Assembly (NCBI GenBank): GCA_913065125.1
Contig: CAJYAG010000001.1
Location: 310,001-374,000 of the forward strand
Length of the DNA stretch: 64,000 nt
DNA from: an uncultured Flavobacteriaceae bacterium
GTDB taxonomy: Bacteria; Bacteroidota; Bacteroidia; Flavobacteriales; Flavobacteriaceae
Direction: 5' to 3'
In this document: positions 46,183 to 54,808 of the stretch, piece after piece
Position numbering within the stretch: position 1 is the first letter of the stretch
Layout: every line of letters starts with the position of its first letter
Notes under the pieces: model-generated
Told to the model about the DNA's origin: nothing
The model's database searches: none
What the model saw: only the letters and a program-made list of their open reading frames with translations
Position numbers and translations under genes: made by a program

Positions 46183-47874
46183 ATGAAACACAAAATTACT
46201 CTCTTAGTTTTACTTTTTATAAGCACTTTTGGCTTTGCTCAAACAAACATCTTTATTCAGAATGGTGCTTGGGAAGTACCAGCTAATTGGAACCTAGGAC
46301 AAGTCCCAACGGCTGGTCATAATGTTGTTATCTCAGGTGGTTTGACATGTACTTTAAATACCCCAGGAGCTGTTGCTCTAAGTATGACAATTAATGGTGG
46401 TGGTACTTTAAATATTGTCCCTACAGGGACATTAACGATAACAAACAATTTATTTAATAATGGCGGTGGATTGATAATAGATTCTGATGCTTCCAATAGC
46501 GGCTCAGTTATTGTTGGTTCTTATACTGGAGCTATAGCGTCATACCAACGGTATCTTACTGGGGGAGATTGGCATTTAATAAGCACTCCATTGAGCAGTG
46601 GCGGAGGGACAATAGCTTCTTTTATAACTGCTCATGGGGCAAGTATGACACAAAGTGGTGTGAAATATAGTTTAGCCACTTATGATAATGCTTTTCCAGC
46701 AAACGGAGTAAGTACTTGGAAAAATTATACTACAGATGGGTCTAATCCAGCTCCAGCAACTGCATTTGTGGAAGCCAAAGGGTATGAAATCTTAATGAAT
46801 GGTAATGGGAAAGTTGGTTTTACTGGACTTATAAATGATGGTCCGATAGGCTTTAACTTAACTGAGAATGTAACTGGATGGAACTTAATTGGCAACCCAT
46901 TTCCTTCTTCCGTTTTTGGGAATGCGAGTGCTCATGCAACAGATAATTTTTTAACACAAAATAGTGCAAGTTTAGATCCATCATATGTATCGATGTATAT
47001 ATGGAATCCAACTAATAGTTCTTACGATGTTGTTAATCAAGGTACTGGATCATTTTCTTTAGCTCCTGGTCAAGCTTTCTTTGTCAAATCTAAAACAGGT
47101 GGGGCTTCAGTTGGCTTTTTAAATAATATGCGTACACACCAATCAGCAAATAATTTTCAAAAAGCGGCTATATCGGCTATACCCACAATAAACCTTACTA
47201 TAGATAATAATGTTGGAACTGTAAGAGGTACAGATATTAAATACATCAGTGGCACTACTTTAGGCCTAGACCCTGGTTATGATGCCGGTCAACTTAATGC
47301 TGTAGGCGCTGCTAATTTTAATCTTTATACACACTTGGTACAAGACAATGGTGTGAAATTTGCTTTACAGGCAGTACCAGACACAAACTATAACACTACT
47401 GTTATCCCAATAGGAATTGATGCAAACGCTGGTACACAAATAACTTTTAAAGCTACTGCAACAGATTTACCTACAGGTAAAAAGGTATTTTTAGAAGATA
47501 AATTGTTAAACACAGTTTCAGAAATTAACAATACAGATAAATCATATACAGTAAATTTTAGTACAAGTTCATCAGGTACAGGGCGCTTTTTCCTTCACAC
47601 CAAAGTAAACAGTACATTGGCTATTGATGATTATTTAGCTTCACAATACACATTGGTAACTTCACCTGAGCAACAAAACATAAGACTTTATGGTACGGTT
47701 GCAGAAAAAGGTTCAATTAACATATTTGACAGTTTAGGTCGTATGGTTTACACCACAAAATTACAAAAAGGAAATGAACAAGATATCAATGTACCAATAA
47801 TGTCTACAGGTATTTATTTTGTAAAATTCAATATAGACAACAAACCTTTTAGTAAAAAAATACTGTGGTACTAA
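46183..47874 (+). CDS. T9SS type A sorting-domain surface protein
   Basis: A 563-residue exported protein. The signal peptide is MKHKITLLVLLFISTFGFAQ. The N-terminal third is Gly/Asn/Thr-rich with short beta repeats (SMTINGGGTLNIVPTGTLTI), resembling a parallel beta-helix or G8-like fold. The middle has LTGGDWHLISTPLSSGG and WNLIGNPFPSSVF, common in Bacteroidota surface proteins. The last 80 residues are a type A C-terminal sorting domain (INIFDSLGRMVYTTKL, MSTGIYFVKF, KKILWY), so T9SS carries it across the outer membrane. The 64-aa peptide gene starts 16 bases after its stop, so the two are linked in one operon. Confidence 0.92.
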   Translation: MKHKITLLVLLFISTFGFAQTNIFIQNGAWEVPANWNLGQVPTAGHNVVISGGLTCTLNTPGAVALSMTINGGGTLNIVPTGTLTITNNLFNNGGGLIIDSDASNSGSVIVGSYTGAIASYQRYLTGGDWHLISTPLSSGGGTIASFITAHGASMTQSGVKYSLATYDNAFPANGVSTWKNYTTDGSNPAPATAFVEAKGYEILMNGNGKVGFTGLINDGPIGFNLTENVTGWNLIGNPFPSSVFGNASAHATDNFLTQNSASLDPSYVSMYIWNPTNSSYDVVNQGTGSFSLAPGQAFFVKSKTGGASVGFLNNMRTHQSANNFQKAAISAIPTINLTIDNNVGTVRGTDIKYISGTTLGLDPGYDAGQLNAVGAANFNLYTHLVQDNGVKFALQAVPDTNYNTTVIPIGIDANAGTQITFKATATDLPTGKKVFLEDKLLNTVSEINNTDKSYTVNFSTSSSGTGRFFLHTKVNSTLAIDDYLASQYTLVTSPEQQNIRLYGTVAEKGSINIFDSLGRMVYTTKLQKGNEQDINVPIMSTGIYFVKFNIDNKPFSKKILWY

Positions 47875-47890
47875 TTTCAAAGAACAAAAA

Positions 47891-48085
47891 ATGGATAACA
47901 AGAAACAGAAAAATGCAGTAACCAATGAGATTGGTACTTCAGAAGAACTTATCACAAGAAATGAAGCTGTCAAAAAAGTAGCTAAATATATGGCTATAAC
48001 AGCTTTATCTACTTTTATAATACTAAATCCTAAAAAGGCACAAGCACAATCTGGAGGTCCAGGAGGTCCTGGGTTTGGGGGATAA
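47891..48085 (+). CDS. 64-aa secreted-type peptide with Gly/Pro-rich tail (candidate RiPP-like precursor)
   Basis: A 64-residue protein I cannot assign to a named family. Residues 1-30 are polar, with RNEAVKKVAKY before a hydrophobic stretch MAITALSTFIIL (34-45) and then NPKKAQAQ, which looks like a signal cleavage site (AQA at 50-52). The remainder is QSGGPGGPGFGG, about 12 residues with one serine (S54). This leader-plus-short-core form is that of a modified or secreted peptide precursor. A strong hairpin follows, then the kinase gene. It could instead be a small uncleaved membrane protein. Confidence 0.7.
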   Translation: MDNKKQKNAVTNEIGTSEELITRNEAVKKVAKYMAITALSTFIILNPKKAQAQSGGPGGPGFGG

Positions 48086-48110
48086 CTTTTTTTTAAATGA
48101 TAGACAAATT

Positions 48111-48149
48111 AAAATATTACATCAATTTATTGGTGTAATATTTTTTTTT
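48111..48149 (+). terminator. strong hairpin between peptide and kinase genes
   Basis: Arms of 15 bases, AAAATATTACATCAA (48111-48125) and TTGGTGTAATATTTT (48130-48144), pair fully with one G-U, loop TTTA, followed by Ts. It should stop most transcripts after the peptide gene, leaving more peptide mRNA than kinase mRNA. Confidence 0.85.
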
Positions 48150-48187
48150 AAAGAATAAAGATTATTTTACAATAACCACTTAAAATC

Positions 48188-49327
48188 ATGAGTAAACTTC
48201 AAGATTTATTAGTAAAACCATTAAAAAACAAAAGTATTGTTTGGTTTAAAAACAGTAATACTTATGTATTGGTAGCTCATGAAACTGCGCAAATAATAAA
48301 ACATTATCTTACATACCCAAACCAATTGCATCTAGAATGGATAACGGCACGCTTTAATATATCAATACAGGATGCAGAAATACTCTTAAAGTCGGTTGTA
48401 GTCTTGGTAAAACAATTAAACGTTTCAAAAAAGAACACTATTCAAGAGGACAGTATTTTAGAGGCATCCGTTGTACCTAAAACCATAAAATATTACAACA
48501 TCAACAACACTTTTTTTAAAGTCTCTTATCAAACGGAAAGGCTCGCTTTTTTAATTCATCCTAAGTTTACACATTTAGAAACGAATACAAATACCAACCA
48601 CCAACATCATTTTGAAGTGTTTTTTAAAGATGACAAAATTGTTTTAAATGTAAATGGCAATTTTGTAGATTCTTGGTCAGAAGAGAATACGCACTATTTT
48701 CAAGGAAAATTCTCTATGAAGTTAGTCGAAAAACTGTACAACAAGTCAGAGTCAGATTGGTTAGGGGTTTTTCATGCATCTGCTTTAAGCGATGGCAATC
48801 AAAATATCCTGTTTTTAGGCGATTCTGGCAATGGGAAAAGTACGCTTGCGGCGTTGTTAGTAGCACAAGGATTTACACTTTTTGCAGATGATTTTGTCCC
48901 AGTTGAAGCCAGTACGCAACAGGTACATTATTTTCCTGCCGCAATCTCTATAAAAGAAAAAGCTTTAGAAATGCTAAACCCTTTATTTCCTCAATTAAAA
49001 GATGCTCCTCAAATCGACTTAAAGTATATCCATAAATCTGTAAGATATTTGGTAACACCTAAACTAGAAGATCCATTTCAAACGCATTTACCTTGTAGTA
49101 AACTGGTGTTTGTTAAATACCAAAAAGACACTGGCATAAAATTAGATAAACTTAGTAGCGAAGAAGCCTTTGAACAACTTATTCCCGATTCTTGGTTATC
49201 ACCAGTATCAAAAAACGCACAACTTTTTTTGGATTGGTTTACAACACTTACCTGTTACTCTTTAACATATTCTGATAACGAAGCAATGTACAAATGTGTA
49301 AAAAAACTCTACAAAGATGACGTATAA
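48188..49327 (+). CDS. HprK-related kinase with PqqD-like N-terminal domain
   Basis: A 379-residue protein. Residues about 16-80 (from IVWFKNSNTYVLVAHETAQI through EWITARFNISIQDAEILL) match the pattern of a PqqD/RRE winged-helix domain, which grips leader peptides. The C-terminal half is HPr-kinase-like: FHASAL (195-200), Walker A GDSGNGKST (211-219), ADDFVPV (233-239) and FPAAISIK (249-256). Such kinases phosphorylate a serine, as in lasso-peptide tailoring enzymes. No HPr or PTS gene is near, so a sugar-regulation role is unlikely. The next gene overlaps it by 11 bases. Confidence 0.82.
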   Translation: MSKLQDLLVKPLKNKSIVWFKNSNTYVLVAHETAQIIKHYLTYPNQLHLEWITARFNISIQDAEILLKSVVVLVKQLNVSKKNTIQEDSILEASVVPKTIKYYNINNTFFKVSYQTERLAFLIHPKFTHLETNTNTNHQHHFEVFFKDDKIVLNVNGNFVDSWSEENTHYFQGKFSMKLVEKLYNKSESDWLGVFHASALSDGNQNILFLGDSGNGKSTLAALLVAQGFTLFADDFVPVEASTQQVHYFPAAISIKEKALEMLNPLFPQLKDAPQIDLKYIHKSVRYLVTPKLEDPFQTHLPCSKLVFVKYQKDTGIKLDKLSSEEAFEQLIPDSWLSPVSKNAQLFLDWFTTLTCYSLTYSDNEAMYKCVKKLYKDDV

Positions 49328-50408
49328 ACAGACATTGTATTTTACATGTAGCTGCCTGTCGTTAGGGAAGTATCCCAAAAGGAGAAAAGAGATTTTAAAG
49401 CTAATAGCATCTGGATATGTAGATTGGGATAAAGTTGTAAAATTCAGTTCTAATCAGGTAGTTGTGCCTGCTTTATACTACAATCTTAAACAAGCACAAT
49501 TATTAACGGTATTACCAGAAGGCTTAGAGGCTTATTTTGAACAAATATCTAATGCCAACAGGCAACGGAATGAAGCGCTTATTAAACAAGTAGATCATTT
49601 AGTAAGCATACTAGATAAACACAAAATTAAATTCGTTTTTTTAAAAGGAATGGCACATATTTTAGAGGGGTTATATCTAGATATAGGCGAACGAATGGTC
49701 AGCGATATCGATTTTTTAGTGGCTCAAGATCATGTAAAAAAGGTAGCTGAAATATTAAAAGCAGCAGGCTATATCAGATTGTACGAAGAAGGTTTACTTT
49801 TTAAATCAAGACATTATGCAAGGTTAATACATAAAGATTTTATTGGCGCTTTAGAAATACATTGGGATGTTTTAGATAATAAGCACGCCTCTAAACTTAG
49901 CAGCGACTTAATCTTTTCTAACAAACAAAAAACAGCCAATTATTACGTGTCTTCTTATGCTCATCAAGCGTTACATAATATGCTTAATGCACAGGTAAAC
50001 GACAATAGTTACAATAGTGGGTTAATTTTACTAAGACAGGTATACGATTGCTTCTTATTGTCTTTTAAACCAGAAGTGCAAAGCACTTTACAAAACTACA
50101 AATACAATTATTATTTAAAAAACCTCTATCTTAAATCGATGCACAAATTCTTTAAAACAGAACTACCATTATATGAAAAATCTCTTTTTTTAAACTTTTT
50201 AATGTTGCGGTATCAATTTTCAATGCATAAGAATTTGTATAAAATAGAAAAATTAGTTACATACTATAGTTATCGTATCTATAATTATCCACGTCAAATT
50301 GTTTTAGTAATCATAAACAAAAAGAAACGTCAAGACATTATTACAAATCTAACCACTAAAGGTTGGCTAAAAAGACATCTGCAATCTTATAAAAAATCAA
50401 AAGAGTAG
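49317..50408 (+). CDS. nucleotidyltransferase family protein (NTP_transf_5-like)
   Basis: A 363-residue protein of the uncharacterised nucleotidyltransferase family often found with HprK-like kinases. The active-site signature is FLKGMAHILEGLY, then ERMVSDIDFLVA (DxD), and a later ALEIHWDVLD that supplies the third acidic or basic residue. The C-terminal 180 residues are helical and unassigned. It may transfer a nucleotide or related group to the peptide or to a sugar. Its ATG lies 11 bases inside the kinase gene, so the two are translationally coupled. Confidence 0.85.
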   Translation: MTYKQTLYFTCSCLSLGKYPKRRKEILKLIASGYVDWDKVVKFSSNQVVVPALYYNLKQAQLLTVLPEGLEAYFEQISNANRQRNEALIKQVDHLVSILDKHKIKFVFLKGMAHILEGLYLDIGERMVSDIDFLVAQDHVKKVAEILKAAGYIRLYEEGLLFKSRHYARLIHKDFIGALEIHWDVLDNKHASKLSSDLIFSNKQKTANYYVSSYAHQALHNMLNAQVNDNSYNSGLILLRQVYDCFLLSFKPEVQSTLQNYKYNYYLKNLYLKSMHKFFKTELPLYEKSLFLNFLMLRYQFSMHKNLYKIEKLVTYYSYRIYNYPRQIVLVIINKKKRQDIITNLTTKGWLKRHLQSYKKSKE

Positions 50409-50973
50409 TACGTTTAAAAGTATAGGAATCTGTTAAGAGAAAAAGGTAAAGGGTGAAGGGTGAAAGGTTAAAGATGAAAACCTAGAAACAAGAGAATTAC
50501 AACTAAACACTCAAACCTCAACAATAACTACTAACCGCTAACTGATAACTGCATACTGAAACAACTGTCATTTCGACGATAGGAGAAATCTCAACAAACA
50601 AAACACCAACCATAATAAAAGTAACAATCTCCACCGCCATAGAATCTGGCAGGCAAGTGCCTTCAGTTTAAAAACCCTGTACAAGTAATAAATGTAGTTA
50701 CAATTTATCTGGAATTATGGTTATATAGCAATTACTGTATATTTGTACTATAATGATCTGAGTTATGTAACTTTGCTTTGGTAAAAGCGAAGTTGAATTA
50801 CTACTTTTTTTTATTTTTTTCTTCTCAAATGTTTCTCTACAATGCAATGGAACACTCTTTTTACGAAACGACGGTAGGAGCGAAGTGGAATGTGTGTGGA
50901 ATGACAATTAACTATAATTTATTTTATTCAACATGATTCAACACAAATTTAAATAATATCTTTATCGAGAATT
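50409..50973. other. 565-bp intergenic region with repeats
   Basis: It contains a purine-rich GGTGAAAGG-type run (50440-50480), the C/B repeat pair (50538-50593), and two related copies of an AAGCGAAGT/GAGCGAAGT motif near 50787 and 50879. No believable gene was found; a 69-codon minus-strand frame here is made of these repeats. Confidence 0.65.
50538..50593. repeat. dispersed repeat families C and B
   Basis: CTAACTGATAACTG (50538-50551) followed by CTGTCATTTCGACGATAGGA and GAAATCTCA, parallel to 45818-45880 and 41845-41870. Confidence 0.65.
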
Positions 50974-52089
50974 ATGAAATTAATAGTTGACTTCATTTTA
51001 ATAACAGGAATCCTATTAAACCTATTTGTACTAATTGGTTTAATTAGGGCTAAGAATAGGAAGCTACCACAACAAGTATTGATCGTCTTTTGGGTATTTG
51101 TTCTAATCAACATAGTTCATTCATATACAGCATTGCATAATTTAAGGTATTTGAACAGAACTACATTTATTTTTGAAGATGGTTCAAGATTTATACTCGC
51201 CCCTTTAATTTACTTTTATTTTAAAGCTCTTTTTTTTAAACAAACAAATTTTGTTAAAAAGAATAGTGTGCATTTTATACCTTTTCTTTTATATTTCCTT
51301 GTATTTACGATTCCAAGACTTGTCAATATTTTAAGTGACTCTGATGTTTTTATGCACCAGTATCTAATTTATCAGTATGTCAACATAACCTTAGTCAAGG
51401 ACTTGTTTTTTATGATTTACTGCTATTTCTCTTTAAGATTGTTTTATCGTATTAAGAAAAGTAGAAAACATATCTATTCAGATATAAAAGAAAAAGATTT
51501 TACTTGGTTAGAAATTTTCTTGCTAAGTATGTCTACAGTAATTGTGGTAGATTTAATCATTACTTTGTCAGAGATTTTTTTTAATTATAATGTTATATGG
51601 GATGATTTTATTACGTTAATATTCTTAATAATTGCTATGATTTATTTAGGGTATTATGGCATGAAACAATCAACTATTTTTCTTCCATATTTTTTATTTG
51701 AAAAAAAATATAATAATTCAAATCATTTAGTATTAGAATCTTCAGCGTCTACTACTTTAAAAGTAAAAATTGAAAAAACACTACAGCAAAAAGAAATATA
51801 CTTAAATCCCGATTTAACCTTACGAATATTGGCTAATGAAATAGATTTTCCTGAAAGAAAGCTATCTGCATTTTTAAATAATGAAATGCATGTATCTTTC
51901 TATGATTTAATTAACTCATATAGAATTGTAGAAGCTAAAAAGCGATTGTCATCTGTTGATTATGAAAAATATACTATAGAGGGTATTGGGTATTCATGTG
52001 GGTTCAATTCGAGAAGTAGTTTTTTTAAAATATTCAAAAAAGAAACAGGGATTTCTCCTTATTCTTATAAGAAATCTATATTAAAATAG
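50974..52089 (+). CDS. membrane-anchored AraC family transcriptional regulator
   Basis: A 371-residue regulator with six or seven hydrophobic helices in the first 235 residues (LIVDFILITGILLNLFVLIG at the start) and an AraC DNA-binding domain from about 265. HTH segments are LTLRILANEIDFPERKLSAF and EGIGYSCGFNSRSSFFKIFK, with the typical end ETGISPYSYKK. It probably senses a membrane or periplasmic signal and acts on nearby genes. Two serine-hydrolase lipoprotein genes follow on the same strand, after 119 bases, and are likely targets. Confidence 0.92.
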   Translation: MKLIVDFILITGILLNLFVLIGLIRAKNRKLPQQVLIVFWVFVLINIVHSYTALHNLRYLNRTTFIFEDGSRFILAPLIYFYFKALFFKQTNFVKKNSVHFIPFLLYFLVFTIPRLVNILSDSDVFMHQYLIYQYVNITLVKDLFFMIYCYFSLRLFYRIKKSRKHIYSDIKEKDFTWLEIFLLSMSTVIVVDLIITLSEIFFNYNVIWDDFITLIFLIIAMIYLGYYGMKQSTIFLPYFLFEKKYNNSNHLVLESSASTTLKVKIEKTLQQKEIYLNPDLTLRILANEIDFPERKLSAFLNNEMHVSFYDLINSYRIVEAKKRLSSVDYEKYTIEGIGYSCGFNSRSSFFKIFKKETGISPYSYKKSILK

Positions 52090-52208
52090 TCTATCTGCAT
52101 CTAAAAAGACTACTTGCCTTTTTTAAACTGTCACAAAAAGTAATTTTATTAATTCCTTTGTGTTAGGTGTTTTTACCTTAATCATTCATTAATCAGAATC
52201 ACAACAAA

Positions 52209-53675
52209 TTGAAAAAATCACTTATTTTCTTATTCACTATTTCTTTGTTTTCTTGCAAAGTATCAGAAGTCAAAAAAAACATTTCACAAGGTTCTTCCAT
52301 AACACATCGAGAAACTGTAGTTAATAATTTAAAACCTTTTTATTACTTAAAAAGAAAAGTACAAGTGCAAAGTGTAGAAGACTTAATGTTAAAATATAAG
52401 GTACCAGGACTTCGTATTGTTTTTGTAGATAAAGGCAAAATTTCTTGGTCAAAAAATTATGGCTATGCAAACCTTAAAGATTCGATTAAAATTGATGATA
52501 AAACAGTATTTACTGGAGCTTCATTAGGGAAACCTATAACCGCCATGGCCGCATTGAATCTAGTAGAACAAGGTATTTTAGATTTAGACGAAGATGTAAA
52601 TATGAAACTCAAAGGTTGGAAAGTGCCAACGAACGAATTTACAAAAAAAGAAAAAGTAACGCTTCGAAGACTTATTGGTCATACCTCAGGATTTAACAGG
52701 TATTATGGAGCTAATTATATGCCCTATGAAACCTTACCTACCATAGAGCAAACATTAAGAGGAGAAAAACCGTCTAAACATCCAGCTGTTAAATTAGTTT
52801 CTGTTCCTGGTTCAACATATACCTATTCTAACCCTGGCTACTTAATCTTAGAAAAATTAATGGAAGATGTTACCGGTAAGAAGTTTGAAAGTATCATAGA
52901 TAAATTGATTTTTACACCATCTGAAATGAAAACAAGCTCATTTGCACAACCAATCCCTGAACACTTATTGGCTACAAAGGCCACTGGTTATTCAAAAAAT
53001 TTGAAGCCACAGCCTTATAATATTATTACATTTAAAGCCGCTGGAGGTATTTGGACAACCCCAGATGATTTAGCAAGATTTACCTATACATTACTTGACG
53101 ATCATCATAAAGGAACAGGTAAACTTATCTCTCAAGATATGACTAAACTAGTTTTTAATAAAGGAGGAAACCTTGAGAAACTTGGGTTTACATTATTGAA
53201 TTGGAATAATGATGTAGATGACATTGCTTTTAGACATACAGGTCAAAATTATGGTTTTACCTCAGTAATTTTTGGATCTCTGGAAAAGGAACAGGCTGTT
53301 ATTATAATGGCAAATAGTGTGAATACTCAGCAGGTGTTCAATCATATTATAAGAGCCGTTGCTGATGAATATAATTGGGATTATTTTAAGTCAACAGGTT
53401 ATGATATTTTTGATACTACTAATAAGGATTTTAGTGCTTATGCAGGGCAATATGATTGGAAAAATCACTTTGTAGTAATCACTAGCGAGTACAATGAATT
53501 GTTCATTCAAATTGACAATGAAAGACACCAACTTATTCCTGTGGAAGAAAACACCTTTTTAGTGCCTGATATTTCTCTTTTAATTATACTGCCTAAAAAG
53601 CCAAGGAGTACCTTAATATTTTTAGATGAAAATGGTGATTATTCTCAAGTAAATAAAACCTACCCAAAAACTTAA
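52209..53675 (+). CDS. serine hydrolase lipoprotein (beta-lactamase / class C type), TTG start
   Basis: A 488-residue penicillin-binding-protein-like hydrolase. The only good start is TTG at 52209, giving a lipoprotein signal (MKKSLIFLFTISLFSC). SxxK is S105-LG-K108 in TGASLGKPITAM, YSN lies in TYTYSNPGY near 205, and HTG in RHTGQNYG is the KTG equivalent. A C-terminal DUF3471-like lipocalin region follows (about 395-488). It may cleave D-amino acid peptides or esters. The similar 369-aa hydrolase gene starts 23 bases later. Confidence 0.9.
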   Translation: MKKSLIFLFTISLFSCKVSEVKKNISQGSSITHRETVVNNLKPFYYLKRKVQVQSVEDLMLKYKVPGLRIVFVDKGKISWSKNYGYANLKDSIKIDDKTVFTGASLGKPITAMAALNLVEQGILDLDEDVNMKLKGWKVPTNEFTKKEKVTLRRLIGHTSGFNRYYGANYMPYETLPTIEQTLRGEKPSKHPAVKLVSVPGSTYTYSNPGYLILEKLMEDVTGKKFESIIDKLIFTPSEMKTSSFAQPIPEHLLATKATGYSKNLKPQPYNIITFKAAGGIWTTPDDLARFTYTLLDDHHKGTGKLISQDMTKLVFNKGGNLEKLGFTLLNWNNDVDDIAFRHTGQNYGFTSVIFGSLEKEQAVIIMANSVNTQQVFNHIIRAVADEYNWDYFKSTGYDIFDTTNKDFSAYAGQYDWKNHFVVITSEYNELFIQIDNERHQLIPVEENTFLVPDISLLIILPKKPRSTLIFLDENGDYSQVNKTYPKT

Positions 53676-53698
53676 ATACTTAATAAAAGCTAAACAAA

Positions 53699-54808
53699 AT
53701 GAATGTTAAAAACTTATATACACTATTAATAATCAGTATAGTAGTGATTTCATGTAAAACCGAACAGAAAACTGATTCAGCAACTTTAATTCGATCATTT
53801 AATGGTCATTTAATTTCTAAATCTAAAATGGATGCGTTTATCAAATACCAAATGGACTCCTTGAATATGCCGGGATTATCTATCGCATTTATCAATGGTG
53901 ATAAAATAGTATATCACAAAGCTTTAGGATATAAAAATAGTGAAACCCAAGAAAGAGTAAGTGATTCAACAATTTTTGATGCTGCCTCTATGTCTAAAAC
54001 AGTATTTAGCTTTTTTACTATGAAAATTGTAGAAGAAGGACTTTTAGATTTAGACACACCTCTATATAAATATATGGAGTATCCTGATATAGCTTATGAT
54101 GAGCGATATAAATTAATAACCGCTAGAATGGTGCTATCTCATACTAGTGGTTTTCCAAATTTAAGATATTTAGATGAACAAGGAAATTATAATCCAACTA
54201 GAAAGCTTACCATAGAGTTTCAACCCGGAACTAAGTATCAATATTCAGGAGAAGGTTATGAATATTTGGCTAACGTAATTGCTTATCTAAAAGGAGTTAA
54301 AAAGAATGAATTACAATATTTGATAAAAACTACAATTTTTGACCCTCTAAATATGAAAAAATCTAGTTTTGTATGGAACGATTATATAGAAAAACATCGT
54401 GTTGATGGTCATTTTAAAGGTAAAGTAAATGAGGGATATGGTACAAGTAAAAAATATCCAAATTTTAAAGCATCATCTAGCTTACAGACAGATGCAAAAG
54501 AATATTCATACTTTCTAAAAGCACTAATAAACAACAAAATATTATCAAAAGAATCTCATAAAGAGCTTACAAAAGTACAATCAATAAAAAAGGCAACACA
54601 AAGGTCAAAAGAACAGAAATATGGATTAGGTATGGTTATAGAAGAATCTGAATACGGTACTAATTATTCTCATGGAGGTGATAACTTAAGTCATACATCT
54701 TTATATTATTTTAATAAAGAAAAAAAAGTTGGTTATGTGTTTTTTACCAATTCAGAAAATAGAAATAAGTTTCAAATAAATTTACTTGATTTTCTTTTAA
54801 CTAATTAG
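53699..54808 (+). CDS. serine hydrolase lipoprotein (beta-lactamase family)
   Basis: A 369-residue lipoprotein with lipobox SC after IISIVVISC. SxxK is SMSK at about 96-99 (DAASMSKTVFSF), the Tyr motif is YSGEGYEYL, and the third motif is SHGGDNLSH (HGG in place of KTG). It is a probable paralogue of the upstream hydrolase, lacking that protein's C-terminal lipocalin-like region. Substrate unknown; D-Ala-D-Ala-type peptides or esters are possible. It is the last gene before 1.1 kb without genes. Confidence 0.9.
   Translation: MNVKNLYTLLIISIVVISCKTEQKTDSATLIRSFNGHLISKSKMDAFIKYQMDSLNMPGLSIAFINGDKIVYHKALGYKNSETQERVSDSTIFDAASMSKTVFSFFTMKIVEEGLLDLDTPLYKYMEYPDIAYDERYKLITARMVLSHTSGFPNLRYLDEQGNYNPTRKLTIEFQPGTKYQYSGEGYEYLANVIAYLKGVKKNELQYLIKTTIFDPLNMKKSSFVWNDYIEKHRVDGHFKGKVNEGYGTSKKYPNFKASSSLQTDAKEYSYFLKALINNKILSKESHKELTKVQSIKKATQRSKEQKYGLGMVIEESEYGTNYSHGGDNLSHTSLYYFNKEKKVGYVFFTNSENRNKFQINLLDFLLTN

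Noticed and set aside
48188..49327. Calling the kinase a true HPr kinase of sugar regulation
   Set aside because: No PTS or HPr gene nearby, and the N-terminal region differs from HprK.
46183..50408. Reading the kinase locus as a classical lasso peptide cluster
   Set aside because: No asparagine-synthetase-like cyclase, transglutaminase-like protease or ABC exporter is present, and the Gly/Pro tail lacks the acidic ring residue at position 7-9.
50698..50907. 69-codon minus-strand frame
   Set aside because: Its two STSLLP segments come from the repeated GCGAAGT motif; no other protein-like feature.
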